The notes beneath the pieces were generated by a model that searched no databases, was not told the origin of the DNA, and saw only the letters and a program-made list of their open reading frames with translations. Below, one piece after another: positions 56,131-64,000 of a DNA stretch of 64,000 nt. Each line of letters opens with the position of its first letter. Within the stretch, counting starts at the first letter, position 1. Origin of the DNA: Nitratidesulfovibrio sp. (lineage in GTDB: Bacteria; Desulfobacterota; Desulfovibrionia; Desulfovibrionales; Desulfovibrionaceae); the NCBI RefSeq assembly GCF_040373385.1, contig NZ_JBDXXH010000007.1:62001-126000 (forward strand). Reading direction: 5' to 3'. A program made the position numbers and the translations under genes.

Positions 56131-57197
56131 GCGCCACGCGGCAACTCAACGCGGGATATCTGTATGACAACCCGCTCACCGTACGCCTGCTGCGCACCGT
56201 CGATGCGATGCTGCGCCTTGTGCCACGCGCACGACGCACCCTTCCGGAGCGGGTGGAGCGGATACTGCTGATCAAGCCGGACCACCTCGGCGACGTGCTG
56301 ATGACCGGCAGCATCGTCCCCGTGCTGGCGGCCCGCTACCCGGACGCCCGCATGGACCTCGTCTGCGGCTCGTGGACGCGTGATCTTGTCGAACGGCTGG
56401 AGTGCTTCGGGCGTATCCACGTCGTGGATCACGTCCAGCTCAACCGTGGGGGGCAGGGCCTGGCGGCAAAGCTGTGGCGCTTCCTGTCCACATGGGGGCA
56501 GGCGTTGCGGCGCATCCGTTCCGAGCGCTACGACCTGTGCCTGTGCCTGCGTCCGTTCGGGGGCAACCTGATTTCCCTTGCAGCGCTTTCCGGCGCGCGG
56601 TTCACGGTCGGACACGGCACGGCAGGGGGTGCCCCGTTGCTGGACGCGGTGGCATGCTGGACACCGGGCCTGCACGCGGTGCAGCACCACCTGGAAGTAC
56701 TGGCCGCGTGCGATTGCCACGCCGACTTCCAGGCCCTGCGCTGTCTGCCCCCGCGTGGAGCGCGCGAGGAGGATGTGCGGCGCATCCGTGATGCGCTGGG
56801 CATCGGGCCTTGCTATCACGTGATCATTCCCGGCAGCGGCGGCGCGTCGAAAATGTTCCCGCCCGACTTCTGGCGAACCCTGGCCGAGGGCCTGCCCGGC
56901 GACTCCATAGTTCTGTGCGGCTCGCCGGAAGAACGCGCCCTGTTCGCGCCCATTGCCGGGGCAAGTCCCCGCTTCGTCAATGCGGCAGGAACGTTCGCCC
57001 TGCACGAACTGCCCCTGTTCTATGCGGGCAGCGCATCGGTGCACTGCACGGATTCCTTCGGCGCTCATCTCGCCGCGCTTTCCGGGGCGGACACCACCGT
57101 CTACTACAAGCCAGAAGCGGACATAGCGGCCTGGCACCCCCTGGGTGACAGATGCCGGGCCGTGGTGGTCAGGGAACAGCATGCCCCTGCGACATGA
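56121..57197 (+). CDS. Glycosyltransferase family 9 (heptosyltransferase-like)
   Basis: A 358-residue GT9 enzyme. RILLIKPDHLGDVLMTGSIV is the N-terminal donor loop of ADP-heptose transferases; VIIPGSGGASKMFPPDFWRTL and YAGSASVHCTDSFGAHLAA are the C-terminal domain. It probably transfers a heptose or similar sugar to lipid A-core or another surface glycan. Overlaps of ten and 17 bases with neighbours show co-translation. Confidence 0.9.
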   Translation: MEVGATRQLNAGYLYDNPLTVRLLRTVDAMLRLVPRARRTLPERVERILLIKPDHLGDVLMTGSIVPVLAARYPDARMDLVCGSWTRDLVERLECFGRIHVVDHVQLNRGGQGLAAKLWRFLSTWGQALRRIRSERYDLCLCLRPFGGNLISLAALSGARFTVGHGTAGGAPLLDAVACWTPGLHAVQHHLEVLAACDCHADFQALRCLPPRGAREEDVRRIRDALGIGPCYHVIIPGSGGASKMFPPDFWRTLAEGLPGDSIVLCGSPEERALFAPIAGASPRFVNAAGTFALHELPLFYAGSASVHCTDSFGAHLAALSGADTTVYYKPEADIAAWHPLGDRCRAVVVREQHAPAT

Positions 57198-58188
57198 TCT
57201 TTTCAGGATACGCCGCAAGCTCGGTTCGTACCTGTTCCGGGGCCTGTACCCGGTAGCGCCGCGCCGCGCCTTCTCCCCCGCCATCTTCGAGGAGGAGCTT
57301 CGGCGCGAACCCGTGGCCCCCGCTACGCCCACAGGGTCGGCCCCCTCGCCCCTGCTGATCAGCTTTGACGACACGTCGCTGCTCGACGGCAGCCGGGGTA
57401 CCTGCGACACCGGTGGCAACCCCGACGGCGAAACCTGGCGGCTGTTCCGGGCGTTCGCGGACGAACACCCGCAATTGCGCCACACGCTCTACTTCGTCCC
57501 CAACCCGCGCTATCGCCTTGTGCCCGATGTTTCGGACATGCTGCCCGACGGGGTGTTTTCCGTGGCACACCACGGGGCAGGCCACCCCCTTGTCGCGGCC
57601 TTGCAGGAAATGGAACGCCGGGGAACGGTGGAGGTGGCGCTGCACGGCTACGAACATGTGCGGGGCTGGCCCCTGGACTATTACGCGGCCTACGAATTCG
57701 ATTTCATCGATGCCGCCAGGGCGGCACGGCTGGTGGCCCAAGGGTATGAAGAATTGGGGCGCTTTTTCGACATCCGTGGTTTCAAGCCGCCAGCATGGAG
57801 CGCCGGGCAGCTCCGGGGTGACTGCTACCTGGCCGATGTCGTCGCGGAATCCGGGCTCTTCCACTATGCATCGCTCTCCAGCCCTTCCAACGGGCTGAAC
57901 TATGCGAGGCATGCGTGCAGTCACATCCATCCCGGTCACCGGGGCAGTTGCGTGCTCATCCCGCAGAATTTGTCGATACTCTGGGACGAGGACTTTCTGC
58001 GCGACATGGTAGACCTGATTTGCGAACGGCGGGGCATCATCAATATCCAGCTGCACTTCTGCCCGGCCTCCGGCCTGATCCGGGACGGCCTGTGCGACGA
58101 CAACCTTCGAAAACTGGCCCGCATCGCCCAACATGCCCTTGCACGAGGAGCGCGCCCGATGCTGACCCGCGAGGCGGCATGCGCCTGA
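57181..58188 (+). CDS. Polysaccharide-deacetylase-like protein
   Basis: A 335-residue NodB-like protein. SPLLISFDDTSLLDG carries the Asp pair, and VEVALHGYEHVRGWP the His motif of the carbohydrate esterase 4 fold. PPAWSAGQLRGD resembles the third motif. Metal-binding residues seem to be kept, so activity on N-acetyl sugars is possible. It is in the middle of an overlapping gene string. Confidence 0.82.
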   Translation: MPLRHDLFRIRRKLGSYLFRGLYPVAPRRAFSPAIFEEELRREPVAPATPTGSAPSPLLISFDDTSLLDGSRGTCDTGGNPDGETWRLFRAFADEHPQLRHTLYFVPNPRYRLVPDVSDMLPDGVFSVAHHGAGHPLVAALQEMERRGTVEVALHGYEHVRGWPLDYYAAYEFDFIDAARAARLVAQGYEELGRFFDIRGFKPPAWSAGQLRGDCYLADVVAESGLFHYASLSSPSNGLNYARHACSHIHPGHRGSCVLIPQNLSILWDEDFLRDMVDLICERRGIINIQLHFCPASGLIRDGLCDDNLRKLARIAQHALARGARPMLTREAACA

Positions 58189-59273
58189 CATTCGTTCATC
58201 CCAATCTGGCGGAACGCGGCGGCGCGGAGCGCAAGATGCTGCTGATCATCGCGGAGCTGCTGCGGCGCGGCCACGATGTGCAACTGCTTGTGAACCGCTT
58301 CGTGCCGGAAACAACCTTTCACGAACTGCTGCCGGACGGCTTTGCCCCCACCGTGCTGCCGGGCCGCAAGCCCGTATGGTGCGCCCGCGTGCTGGCGCAC
58401 CTGCTGCGCACACCGCCGGACGTCACGGTGGCGCACAACCATCCCGCGCAATTCCCCGTGGGGCTGTTCGGCCTGCTGCATCCGGAGTCGGCCCGCGCCT
58501 GGATCTGCAACGAGGTCATGCCCATGCTGGCCCCCCGAAACGGCATGGCCTGGAAGGCGTTCTACGCCGTGGACAAGGCCCTGGTGCGGCGCTTTGGCCG
58601 ATGCATCGTGAATTCTGGCTTTACCGCCGAAAGTTTCCGCAGCTGGTACGGCGGCGAACCGGAGCGCATCTATTCCGGCGTCCAGTTGTACGAGGAGATC
58701 GCCCCGACAATCACCGACGATGCGCCATGGATGGGGGGGCTGCCCGAACGCTTCATCCTTGTGCTCTCACGGCTGGAGCATCACAAGAACCTGCGCTTTC
58801 TGGAGACGATGGCCGAGGCTCTGGCAGGCCTGCCCATCGTCGTCGCTGGCCGGGGCCACGATCAGGACTATGTGGCCGACCTTGCGCAACGCATGCCCGG
58901 TGTCACCTATCTGGGTGGAGTCAGCGAGCCGCAGAAGTTCCATCTTTACCGCAAGGCCTCCGTCTTTGCCTTCCTGCCCACCGCCGAACCCCTCGGGGTA
59001 ACCACCATGGAGGCCATCGGGGCGGGTACGCCGGTTGTGGCTTTCAACTCGGGCGGCCCGCGAGAGGTCATTCTTGACGGGCGCAACGGATCGCTGTGCG
59101 ATACCGAAGACGCGTACATCGCTGCCCTGCGGCAGTGGCTGGGTGCCGGTGCCGCAGCGCGCGATGCGGAAGATTTTGAAGGCTACATCCGCAAGAACTT
59201 CAGCAACGCGGTGATGGTCCGCCGGTTCGCGGACTGCATCCTGGGGCTGAGGGGCGTACCGGCATCGCCATGA
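58179..59273 (+). CDS. Glycosyltransferase family 4
   Basis: A 364-residue GT-B enzyme. LTFVHPNLAERGGAERKML is the acceptor-side start; LVLSRLEHHKNLRFLETMAEAL and PLGVTTMEAIGAGTPVVAF (the E-x7-E region) are GT4 hallmarks. Acts at the cytoplasmic face of the inner membrane on a nucleotide-sugar donor. It overlaps the deacetylase by ten bases. Confidence 0.93.
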   Translation: MRLTFVHPNLAERGGAERKMLLIIAELLRRGHDVQLLVNRFVPETTFHELLPDGFAPTVLPGRKPVWCARVLAHLLRTPPDVTVAHNHPAQFPVGLFGLLHPESARAWICNEVMPMLAPRNGMAWKAFYAVDKALVRRFGRCIVNSGFTAESFRSWYGGEPERIYSGVQLYEEIAPTITDDAPWMGGLPERFILVLSRLEHHKNLRFLETMAEALAGLPIVVAGRGHDQDYVADLAQRMPGVTYLGGVSEPQKFHLYRKASVFAFLPTAEPLGVTTMEAIGAGTPVVAFNSGGPREVILDGRNGSLCDTEDAYIAALRQWLGAGAAARDAEDFEGYIRKNFSNAVMVRRFADCILGLRGVPASP

Positions 59274-59300
59274 TGGCGCGAGCGGCAAAGCGCGTGGGGG

Positions 59301-60074
59301 TCAGCCCTCGAGTTCGGATTTTGGTCTGAAGACATACAGGCTGTGCTGTGCGTTTCCGAACAGGCGCAACCCCAAGGAAAGCATGATTTTCAGGATGTTT
59401 TTAACGGGGGTGTTCCGGTGCATGTCGAATGGAAAGCTATCGACTGGTGACATGCATCGTTTCTCCAGAACCCAGTGTTCGGAAAAATCTTCCTCGGCAA
59501 TGTTCCATGCAGGGTCGATGTTTTTCTTCAGTTTGTTGTACAGGGATTTCTGGTTGTCCACTTCGACCAGCAGTCTTGTTCCTGGCCTGCTCAGGCGCGA
59601 AAGTGACCGGAAAAATTCGCGCTTGTCTGGAACATATCCGATCACGAACACCAGAAGGATTATGTCCATCTGCGGCATGTCTTTGATGCTTTCCGAAATA
59701 TTCAATGCGGGAAAGAGCTCGCGCCCTTGTGCGGCGTATGGTGCCGAAGGCTCATAGGCGTAGATAGCGTCTTGCGGTGCGATGCCTTGCTCAAGAAGAT
59801 ATCCCGCGAGTGAACATGACCCGGCGCCGTAATCCAGAATGCGCTTTCCGGAAAATCCCTGTACTATCTTTTCGTAGCAGCGCAGCCTGAAATATGATTG
59901 AATATATCTGGATACAATATGTCGGATTAGTATTGGTCGGCCAAGTTTGTTTTTTGAGATGAGGGGGGATTGCCCGTCATGAGCAACGCTTTTATGTGCC
60001 CATGCGGGCTCATTCAGATGCGGTGCATTGTCGATAAGCGCATTCTGCGGGGATGTGGCGCACGGGAATGTCAT
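59301..60074 (-). CDS. SAM-dependent methyltransferase
   Basis: About 257 residues. KRILDYGAGSCSLAGYLLEQG is motif I of a class I methyltransferase, with MDIILLVFVIGYVPDKREFF later. It stands opposite to the rest of the cluster and is lower in GC. The start is uncertain: 60074 was taken, but 60140 and a far-upstream frame are open. Glycan or small-molecule methylation is inferred. Confidence 0.75.
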   Translation of the reverse strand: MTFPCATSPQNALIDNAPHLNEPAWAHKSVAHDGQSPLISKNKLGRPILIRHIVSRYIQSYFRLRCYEKIVQGFSGKRILDYGAGSCSLAGYLLEQGIAPQDAIYAYEPSAPYAAQGRELFPALNISESIKDMPQMDIILLVFVIGYVPDKREFFRSLSRLSRPGTRLLVEVDNQKSLYNKLKKNIDPAWNIAEEDFSEHWVLEKRCMSPVDSFPFDMHRNTPVKNILKIMLSLGLRLFGNAQHSLYVFRPKSELEG

Positions 60075-60945
60075 GGTGCGTGTCGTGTGGGTTGATAGGT
60101 TGCCACGATGCATTTTGCGATGTTTGATATTCGCCAGCATGGTATCGCGGTGTGGCACGCGAGGAACTTTTTGCTGTCCAGAATGGTGCGGCATGCCACC
60201 AGCAACGCGCCTTGCCGACCGTCGTGGATGGGTGTTAATTCGATAGTCGATATCGTGAAATAGATTATTAGGCAAGGGCCAATCTCCGCGCGGGATCCGC
60301 ACAGGGCTTGTGCAGTCGGTGCTGGCGTACCGCCAGCTAGTCGAGTTTGGCTGGTGTTGGGTTGGGCCGAGTCTTGCTGGCGGGTAGTCGTGCGTTGCGC
60401 TGGTATGCGCGGGCGTCCGGGGGCACGGCATTGGTGCTGGAAGTGCGAGAGTGTTCTCCCGCCCCTCATCCGGAGAGGCTCCGCCAGCGGGCGGGCAAGG
60501 GGGGGGGCTGTCGGATTGCCACGGTGTCGCAATCGAATTGGGAGCGTTAGTCCGCAGTAATGCCGCTGTGCGCAGGGGGGCCTGCTCGGGCTGGGTTGGC
60601 GGCCGCGCACGCGGAATGTTCCGGGCTAATCTTGATGGTGCGTGGGTGCTGGCAGGCGGACGCGCTGTCTTGCCTGTGGCGATCAGCTTGCGTCGTGCCG
60701 CAGGATGGGGGGGCTGGTTGTCCGTGACGCCCGCCCCGGCCTGTCGCTGCGGCCTCCGGTGTCCTGCGCCTCGTGCCCTTGCGCGGACAAGGGGGCCATG
60801 CACGGCACGGCGCCAGGCTTGGCCGAAGCGGACACAATGCCGCCCCGAGGATGTGCGGGAGGAGTGGCGAGCGCCGCTTGCTTCCGGTTGTCTTGCAGCT
60901 GGAAGCAGCGTATGATTTTATGTGGGAATATATGGGAATGCTGTA
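60075..60945. other. Long gap within the glycan cluster
   Basis: 871 bases without a convincing gene between divergent methyltransferase and oxidoreductase genes. GC is mixed, and reading frames here lack conserved domains. It may be a degraded gene, or just regulatory sequence. Confidence 0.45.
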
Positions 60946-61986
60946 ATGCAAACACTCGTCGCACGAAGAAGTCACCTGCAACTCTTGCAGGTACATGAAC
61001 CCCCGCTTACCAGCCATTCGATCAAGGTTCGGCTGCACTGGTCCGCCATGTCCTTCGGAACGGAGCACAACACGCTCGCCGGACAGAAGACGGGGGCCAT
61101 TCTGAAGGCAGGGCATTACTGGCGCAAGGCGCTGGGCCTGCTCAGGCAGACCGGCTCTCCCGCGCGGGTGCTGGAGCGCTACGCCAAGCTCAAGCGAGGG
61201 CTTTCCCCGCTGGGCTACAGCGCCGTGGGCGAGGTCATTGCCTGCGGCAGGCGGGTCAACGTGCCATTGCCGCAGGGCACGCTGGTGCACGTGGGTGGGG
61301 AGTACGCGTCACACGCAGACATCGTCACCGTGCCGCAGAATTTCGTCTTTCCCTTGCCGGAGCAGCGCGGCCCCATCAAGCCCGCGCTTTCGCTTGCCAC
61401 CATCGCCAGCGTTCCCATTCATGCGGTCCTGCACGCGCGCGACTGTCTGCCCACCTCCATGACGCCCTCTGTGCTCGTTGTGGGCGGCGGCATAATCGGC
61501 ACCTTCGGGGGACTGTTCGCAACGTCAATAGGCTGTCGCGTGTCGCTGTTCGATACTGCCCCGACAACGCTGGCGGATGCCTTCCTTCCGCGCCGTTCAA
61601 TGGGCGAACGCTACGACATGATTCTCGTGTGCACACCCTCCATGCAGGGCATAGAAACGCACCTGGAGGCGGCCAATGAGGGCTGCGTGTTGTCGGTTGT
61701 CGGCGAGACTCCGCTGCAGGTGGACCGGGGCACCCTGGAAGACAAGTACATGACGGTGCGCTTCTGCAAGAGCTTCGGCTACGGGCGCGGGAACAAGGCC
61801 TACGAATTCGGCTGCGCCGACGTGGATACTTCACGCTTTCCGCATACCCTGCGCGCCAACATTTCGCGCGGGCTCACGCTGCTTGATGCCAAGTCTTCCC
61901 AACTCGAGGGGCACATCAACATCATGTCTCCTGCCGATCCTCAGCCCAGGCACGATCAGGTTAACATCTTCAAGTGGAACAACTGA
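60946..61986 (+). CDS. MDR-family zinc-binding-dehydrogenase-like oxidoreductase
   Basis: A 346-residue medium-chain reductase. SAMSFGTEHNTLAGQK, then GYSAVGEVIACG, match the catalytic domain, and SVLVVGGGIIGTFGGLFATSIG is the nucleotide-binding turn. Catalytic zinc ligands of classical alcohol dehydrogenases are not evident. Similar proteins in surface-glycan clusters are fused to Gfo/Idh/MocA domains; here that domain is a separate gene two places on. The ATG at 60946 gives the family start. Confidence 0.82.
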   Translation: MQTLVARRSHLQLLQVHEPPLTSHSIKVRLHWSAMSFGTEHNTLAGQKTGAILKAGHYWRKALGLLRQTGSPARVLERYAKLKRGLSPLGYSAVGEVIACGRRVNVPLPQGTLVHVGGEYASHADIVTVPQNFVFPLPEQRGPIKPALSLATIASVPIHAVLHARDCLPTSMTPSVLVVGGGIIGTFGGLFATSIGCRVSLFDTAPTTLADAFLPRRSMGERYDMILVCTPSMQGIETHLEAANEGCVLSVVGETPLQVDRGTLEDKYMTVRFCKSFGYGRGNKAYEFGCADVDTSRFPHTLRANISRGLTLLDAKSSQLEGHINIMSPADPQPRHDQVNIFKWNN

Positions 61987-62071
61987 CCCTGTCCCGCCGG
62001 GGGGGGGCGTGCGGATGCGGGCCACGCCAGAGTCATTCGGGCATTTTTCTGCCGTGCACAACGAGGGTGGC

Positions 62072-62824
62072 ATGAACGATTACCTACAGGATTTCTATTC
62101 CAATGCAGGGCACCACATGTCGGAACGGCGCATGTCCATTCGTTCCGCGCATGTACGCAGAATGCTTTCGGGGTCTGGCCTGTGCAGCGCGGAACGGTGC
62201 ATTGATATCGGCGGTGGTCTCTATTCATCGCTTGGCGCTGTCGAAGGACTTCGCGATGGGATATATATCGATATATCCAAAGAGTTTTGCGAAAAATATG
62301 AGAGTGTATACGACACGTATCATGCAGACGTGAATGTTGGACTGCCTCCGAAATTGCTGGATCGTGTCGGTGAGAAGAGTGTTGATATCGTTTTTTGTTT
62401 CGAGGTCCTGGAACACCTGTTCACGGCGGATCGACTTGTTGAAGACTGTATAGCTGTACTAAAAGACGGCGGTGTGTTCATATTTTCTGTTCCCAATGAC
62501 ATGGGGTTCTATTTGCGTCGCCTTGATGCCTTTTTGAAGGCATCTCCCTATGGCCACCATGGAAATCCTTTCTCCGAACAACACATACGATTCTTTAACT
62601 CCAGAAATATCATGAATTTTTGTTCCCAATATCTGGTTTCCGCAGCTGATGGTTCGCGGCAAAGGGGATTCGCGAGTATTAACCTTTCGGGAATCAACAT
62701 GAATCTTTCCAGTGGGATCAGGGAAAGGCTTGGGCGCCCCCCGTTTGCAGATTTTCTCGCTGCCCGCTTCCCTCAATGGTTCGCAACGAATTTCCTGTGC
62801 TGCTGCATGGTGGGAACACGATGA
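62072..62824 (+). CDS. SAM-dependent methyltransferase
   Basis: A 250-residue methyltransferase. RCIDIGGGLYSSLGAVEG stands for motif I, and VDIVFCFEVLEHLFTADRLVEDC is the signature FEVLEH of the UbiE/sugar-methylating type. GC drops in its middle. A GAGGGTGG site precedes the ATG at 62072; upstream in-frame starts are not conserved. ATGA-coupled to the following gene. Confidence 0.85.
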   Translation: MNDYLQDFYSNAGHHMSERRMSIRSAHVRRMLSGSGLCSAERCIDIGGGLYSSLGAVEGLRDGIYIDISKEFCEKYESVYDTYHADVNVGLPPKLLDRVGEKSVDIVFCFEVLEHLFTADRLVEDCIAVLKDGGVFIFSVPNDMGFYLRRLDAFLKASPYGHHGNPFSEQHIRFFNSRNIMNFCSQYLVSAADGSRQRGFASINLSGINMNLSSGIRERLGRPPFADFLAARFPQWFATNFLCCCMVGTR

Positions 62825-63678
62825 GATCGCTGCTCATATACGGAACAGGCGGCTATATAGAGTCCATCGTCCTGCCTCGCATCCGCGCGAAGGTGCCGGA
62901 TCTTCGCATCGCCGTGATGTCCAACAGGCCAGCCCACAGTGCCAACTTCGCCGCAAAGCAAGGTGTGGAGTGTCTGCAATCCCTGGCGGACATTCCGTCT
63001 TTCGACGCCTTCTTTCTGGCGTCATCCCCCCTGGATTATCCGGATTTCATGCGTGAGCTGCCGGACACTGCCCGGGTGTGGGTTGAAAAGCCCCTGTGCG
63101 AACTTGCTGAAGACGAGCTGAAGGCCATTGTCCAGGCGGGTGAACGATTCGTCGTGCCGCCCAATACGGGCATGAACAAGCGTCATCTGCCGGAGCTGGT
63201 CGAATTGGCAGGCATATCCGAAATTTCCGGAACAATTGACATGCGCCTCGAATACGCTCCGGCAATGGAGCATGGGGCGTGGCGCCAGTATCTGCTGCGT
63301 GGCGGCGTTTACTGGGCAGACGGCGTGCATGCCTTCGACCTTGGCCTTTTCCTGCTGGGGGATGAGGCGGGCATCAGCTTTACCCGCATGGATGCTGGCA
63401 TGTGGGAGGCAGAGGTTGTATCGCCGAAAGGGCGCATCCGGGTGCGGGTGGGGCGCGAGGTGGAAGAGCGCACGGAATTGAATGGTACCCGCTGGCCCGC
63501 GCTGTGGTCGCCGGATGCGGGGCACAGATCGTTCGACGCCAATCTTGCCGGGTTTCTGGCGGGCGACAGCAACTGGCAGGCCGTTGTCGCATGCCATGAA
63601 AAAATGCTGAAGGCGTGTCTGGCCCGCATTGCGGCCAACGGCCCGGCGGGTGGCTATGCGGAACCGGGGAACTGGTAG
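62821..63678 (+). CDS. Gfo/Idh/MocA-like oxidoreductase
   Basis: A 285-residue protein. SLLIYGTGGYIESIVLPRI is the NAD-binding start, and VWVEKPLCELAEDELK the EKP motif of the family. The C-terminal domain (VYWADGVHAFDLGLFLLGD) has the His-Asp region of sugar dehydrogenases. It is somewhat short for the family. It starts within the stop of the methyltransferase (ATGA). Likely acts with the MDR protein on an NDP-sugar. Confidence 0.86.
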   Translation: MRSLLIYGTGGYIESIVLPRIRAKVPDLRIAVMSNRPAHSANFAAKQGVECLQSLADIPSFDAFFLASSPLDYPDFMRELPDTARVWVEKPLCELAEDELKAIVQAGERFVVPPNTGMNKRHLPELVELAGISEISGTIDMRLEYAPAMEHGAWRQYLLRGGVYWADGVHAFDLGLFLLGDEAGISFTRMDAGMWEAEVVSPKGRIRVRVGREVEERTELNGTRWPALWSPDAGHRSFDANLAGFLAGDSNWQAVVACHEKMLKACLARIAANGPAGGYAEPGNW

Positions 63679-63681
63679 CAC

Positions 63682-64000
63682 ATGTCGCACGCAGCCAGGC
63701 TTTCCGCGACAGTGCTCACCCGGGACAACCGCAGGACCATTGCCGACACCGTCAATTCGCTCAAGGGGGTCGTTGACGAGCTTGTCATCGTCGATGACAA
63801 CTCGACGGACGGCACGTTGGAAATCATCCGTTCGCTCTGGCCCGACGCCCGCATATTCACCCGCGCCCTCGCGGGCGACTTCGCCGCGCAGCGCAACTTT
63901 TCGCTGGAGCAGTGCACGCGTCCCTGGGCGGTGATCATCGATTCCGACGAACATCTCGACGCCACGCTCGCCTCGGCCATCCACAAGGCGGTTTCCGGCG
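63682..64000 (+). CDS. Glycosyltransferase family 2, 3'-truncated
   Basis: The first 106 residues of a GT2 enzyme, cut by the window edge. LSATVLTRDNRRTIADTVNS, then VDELVIVDDNSTDGTLEIIR (the DD donor site) and WAVIIDSDEHLD (the DxD-like region) are clear. It follows the Gfo/Idh/MocA gene by three bases. Confidence 0.9.
   Translation, partial: MSHAARLSATVLTRDNRRTIADTVNSLKGVVDELVIVDDNSTDGTLEIIRSLWPDARIFTRALAGDFAAQRNFSLEQCTRPWAVIIDSDEHLDATLASAIHKAVSG

Noticed and set aside
60071..60610. Gene in the gap upstream of the methyltransferase (179 codons, minus)
   Set aside because: Composition is shadow-like and shows no domain; part reads through the N-terminal extension of the methyltransferase frame.

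Overview
The window looks like chromosomal DNA from a high-GC, flagellated, Gram-negative sulfate reducer of the Desulfovibrionaceae. A Desulfovibrio/Nitratidesulfovibrio-type genome is my inference. It rests on the flgB-flgC-fliE-fliF-fliG-fliH-fliI order, a sigma-54-like promoter before flgB, the DsrE-fold periplasmic protein, and the G/P/A/S-rich inserts in housekeeping proteins. Coding density is high and most genes start by ATGA-type or short overlaps. Long reading frames antisense to real genes are abundant; they are GC artefacts and are left out.

Layout. 1-1.6 kb: a 5'-truncated permease and a convergent TPR gene, separated by three hairpins. 2.2-8.6 kb: flagellar basal-body and export operon (flgB, flgC, fliE, fliF, fliG, fliH, fliI; no fliJ follows). 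8.7-8.9 kb: one copy of a structured dispersed repeat whose second copy is at 23.5 kb. 9-13.5 kb: PAP2 phosphatase, M23 peptidase, TtcA-like tRNA thiolase, rpoZ-dnaJ. 13.9-19.5 kb: a coupled TolC / PhnD-like / GGDEF-EAL operon. 19.7-24.4 kb: MoaC with an odd N-terminus, a HigB-HigA-type toxin-antitoxin pair, an RraA-family protein, an alpha/beta hydrolase, then hisF. 24.4-30.6 kb: hisH, carB, purF. 30.7-32.3 kb: an AT-rich two-gene insertion (soluble protein plus four-helix membrane protein, both unrecognised). 32.6-35.6 kb: KpsF/KdsD isomerase, hotdog thioesterase, DsrE protein. 35.9-43.4 kb: a cyclic-2,3-diphosphoglycerate-synthetase-like GTPase beside a YhaN/YhaO (Rad50/Mre11-like) pair. 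43.5-46.5 kb: AraC regulator, cupin, DNA polymerase IV. 46.6-51.3 kb: a folate operon (5-FTHF cyclo-ligase, YfiH/LACC1 protein, pabA, pabB, pabC). 51.3-54.7 kb: a possible structured RNA, a metallophosphoesterase, initiator tRNA, an AT-rich HEPN-like gene and a Fic protein. 55-64 kb: a surface-glycan cluster (glycosyltransferases, deacetylase, methyltransferases, a split MDR plus Gfo/Idh/MocA oxidoreductase pair), running off the right edge.

How it fits together. Much of the window is core metabolism and motility. The accessory parts are the AT-rich gene pair at 30.7-32.3 kb, the AT-rich gene downstream of the initiator tRNA with its Fic neighbour, the toxin-antitoxin pair, and the glycan cluster. 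The strongest candidates for something undescribed are the AT-rich two-gene unit, the dispersed repeat with a compensatory stem change, and the ATGGGG-type palindromes upstream of both the TolC operon and the 2,3-cDPG-synthetase-like gene.
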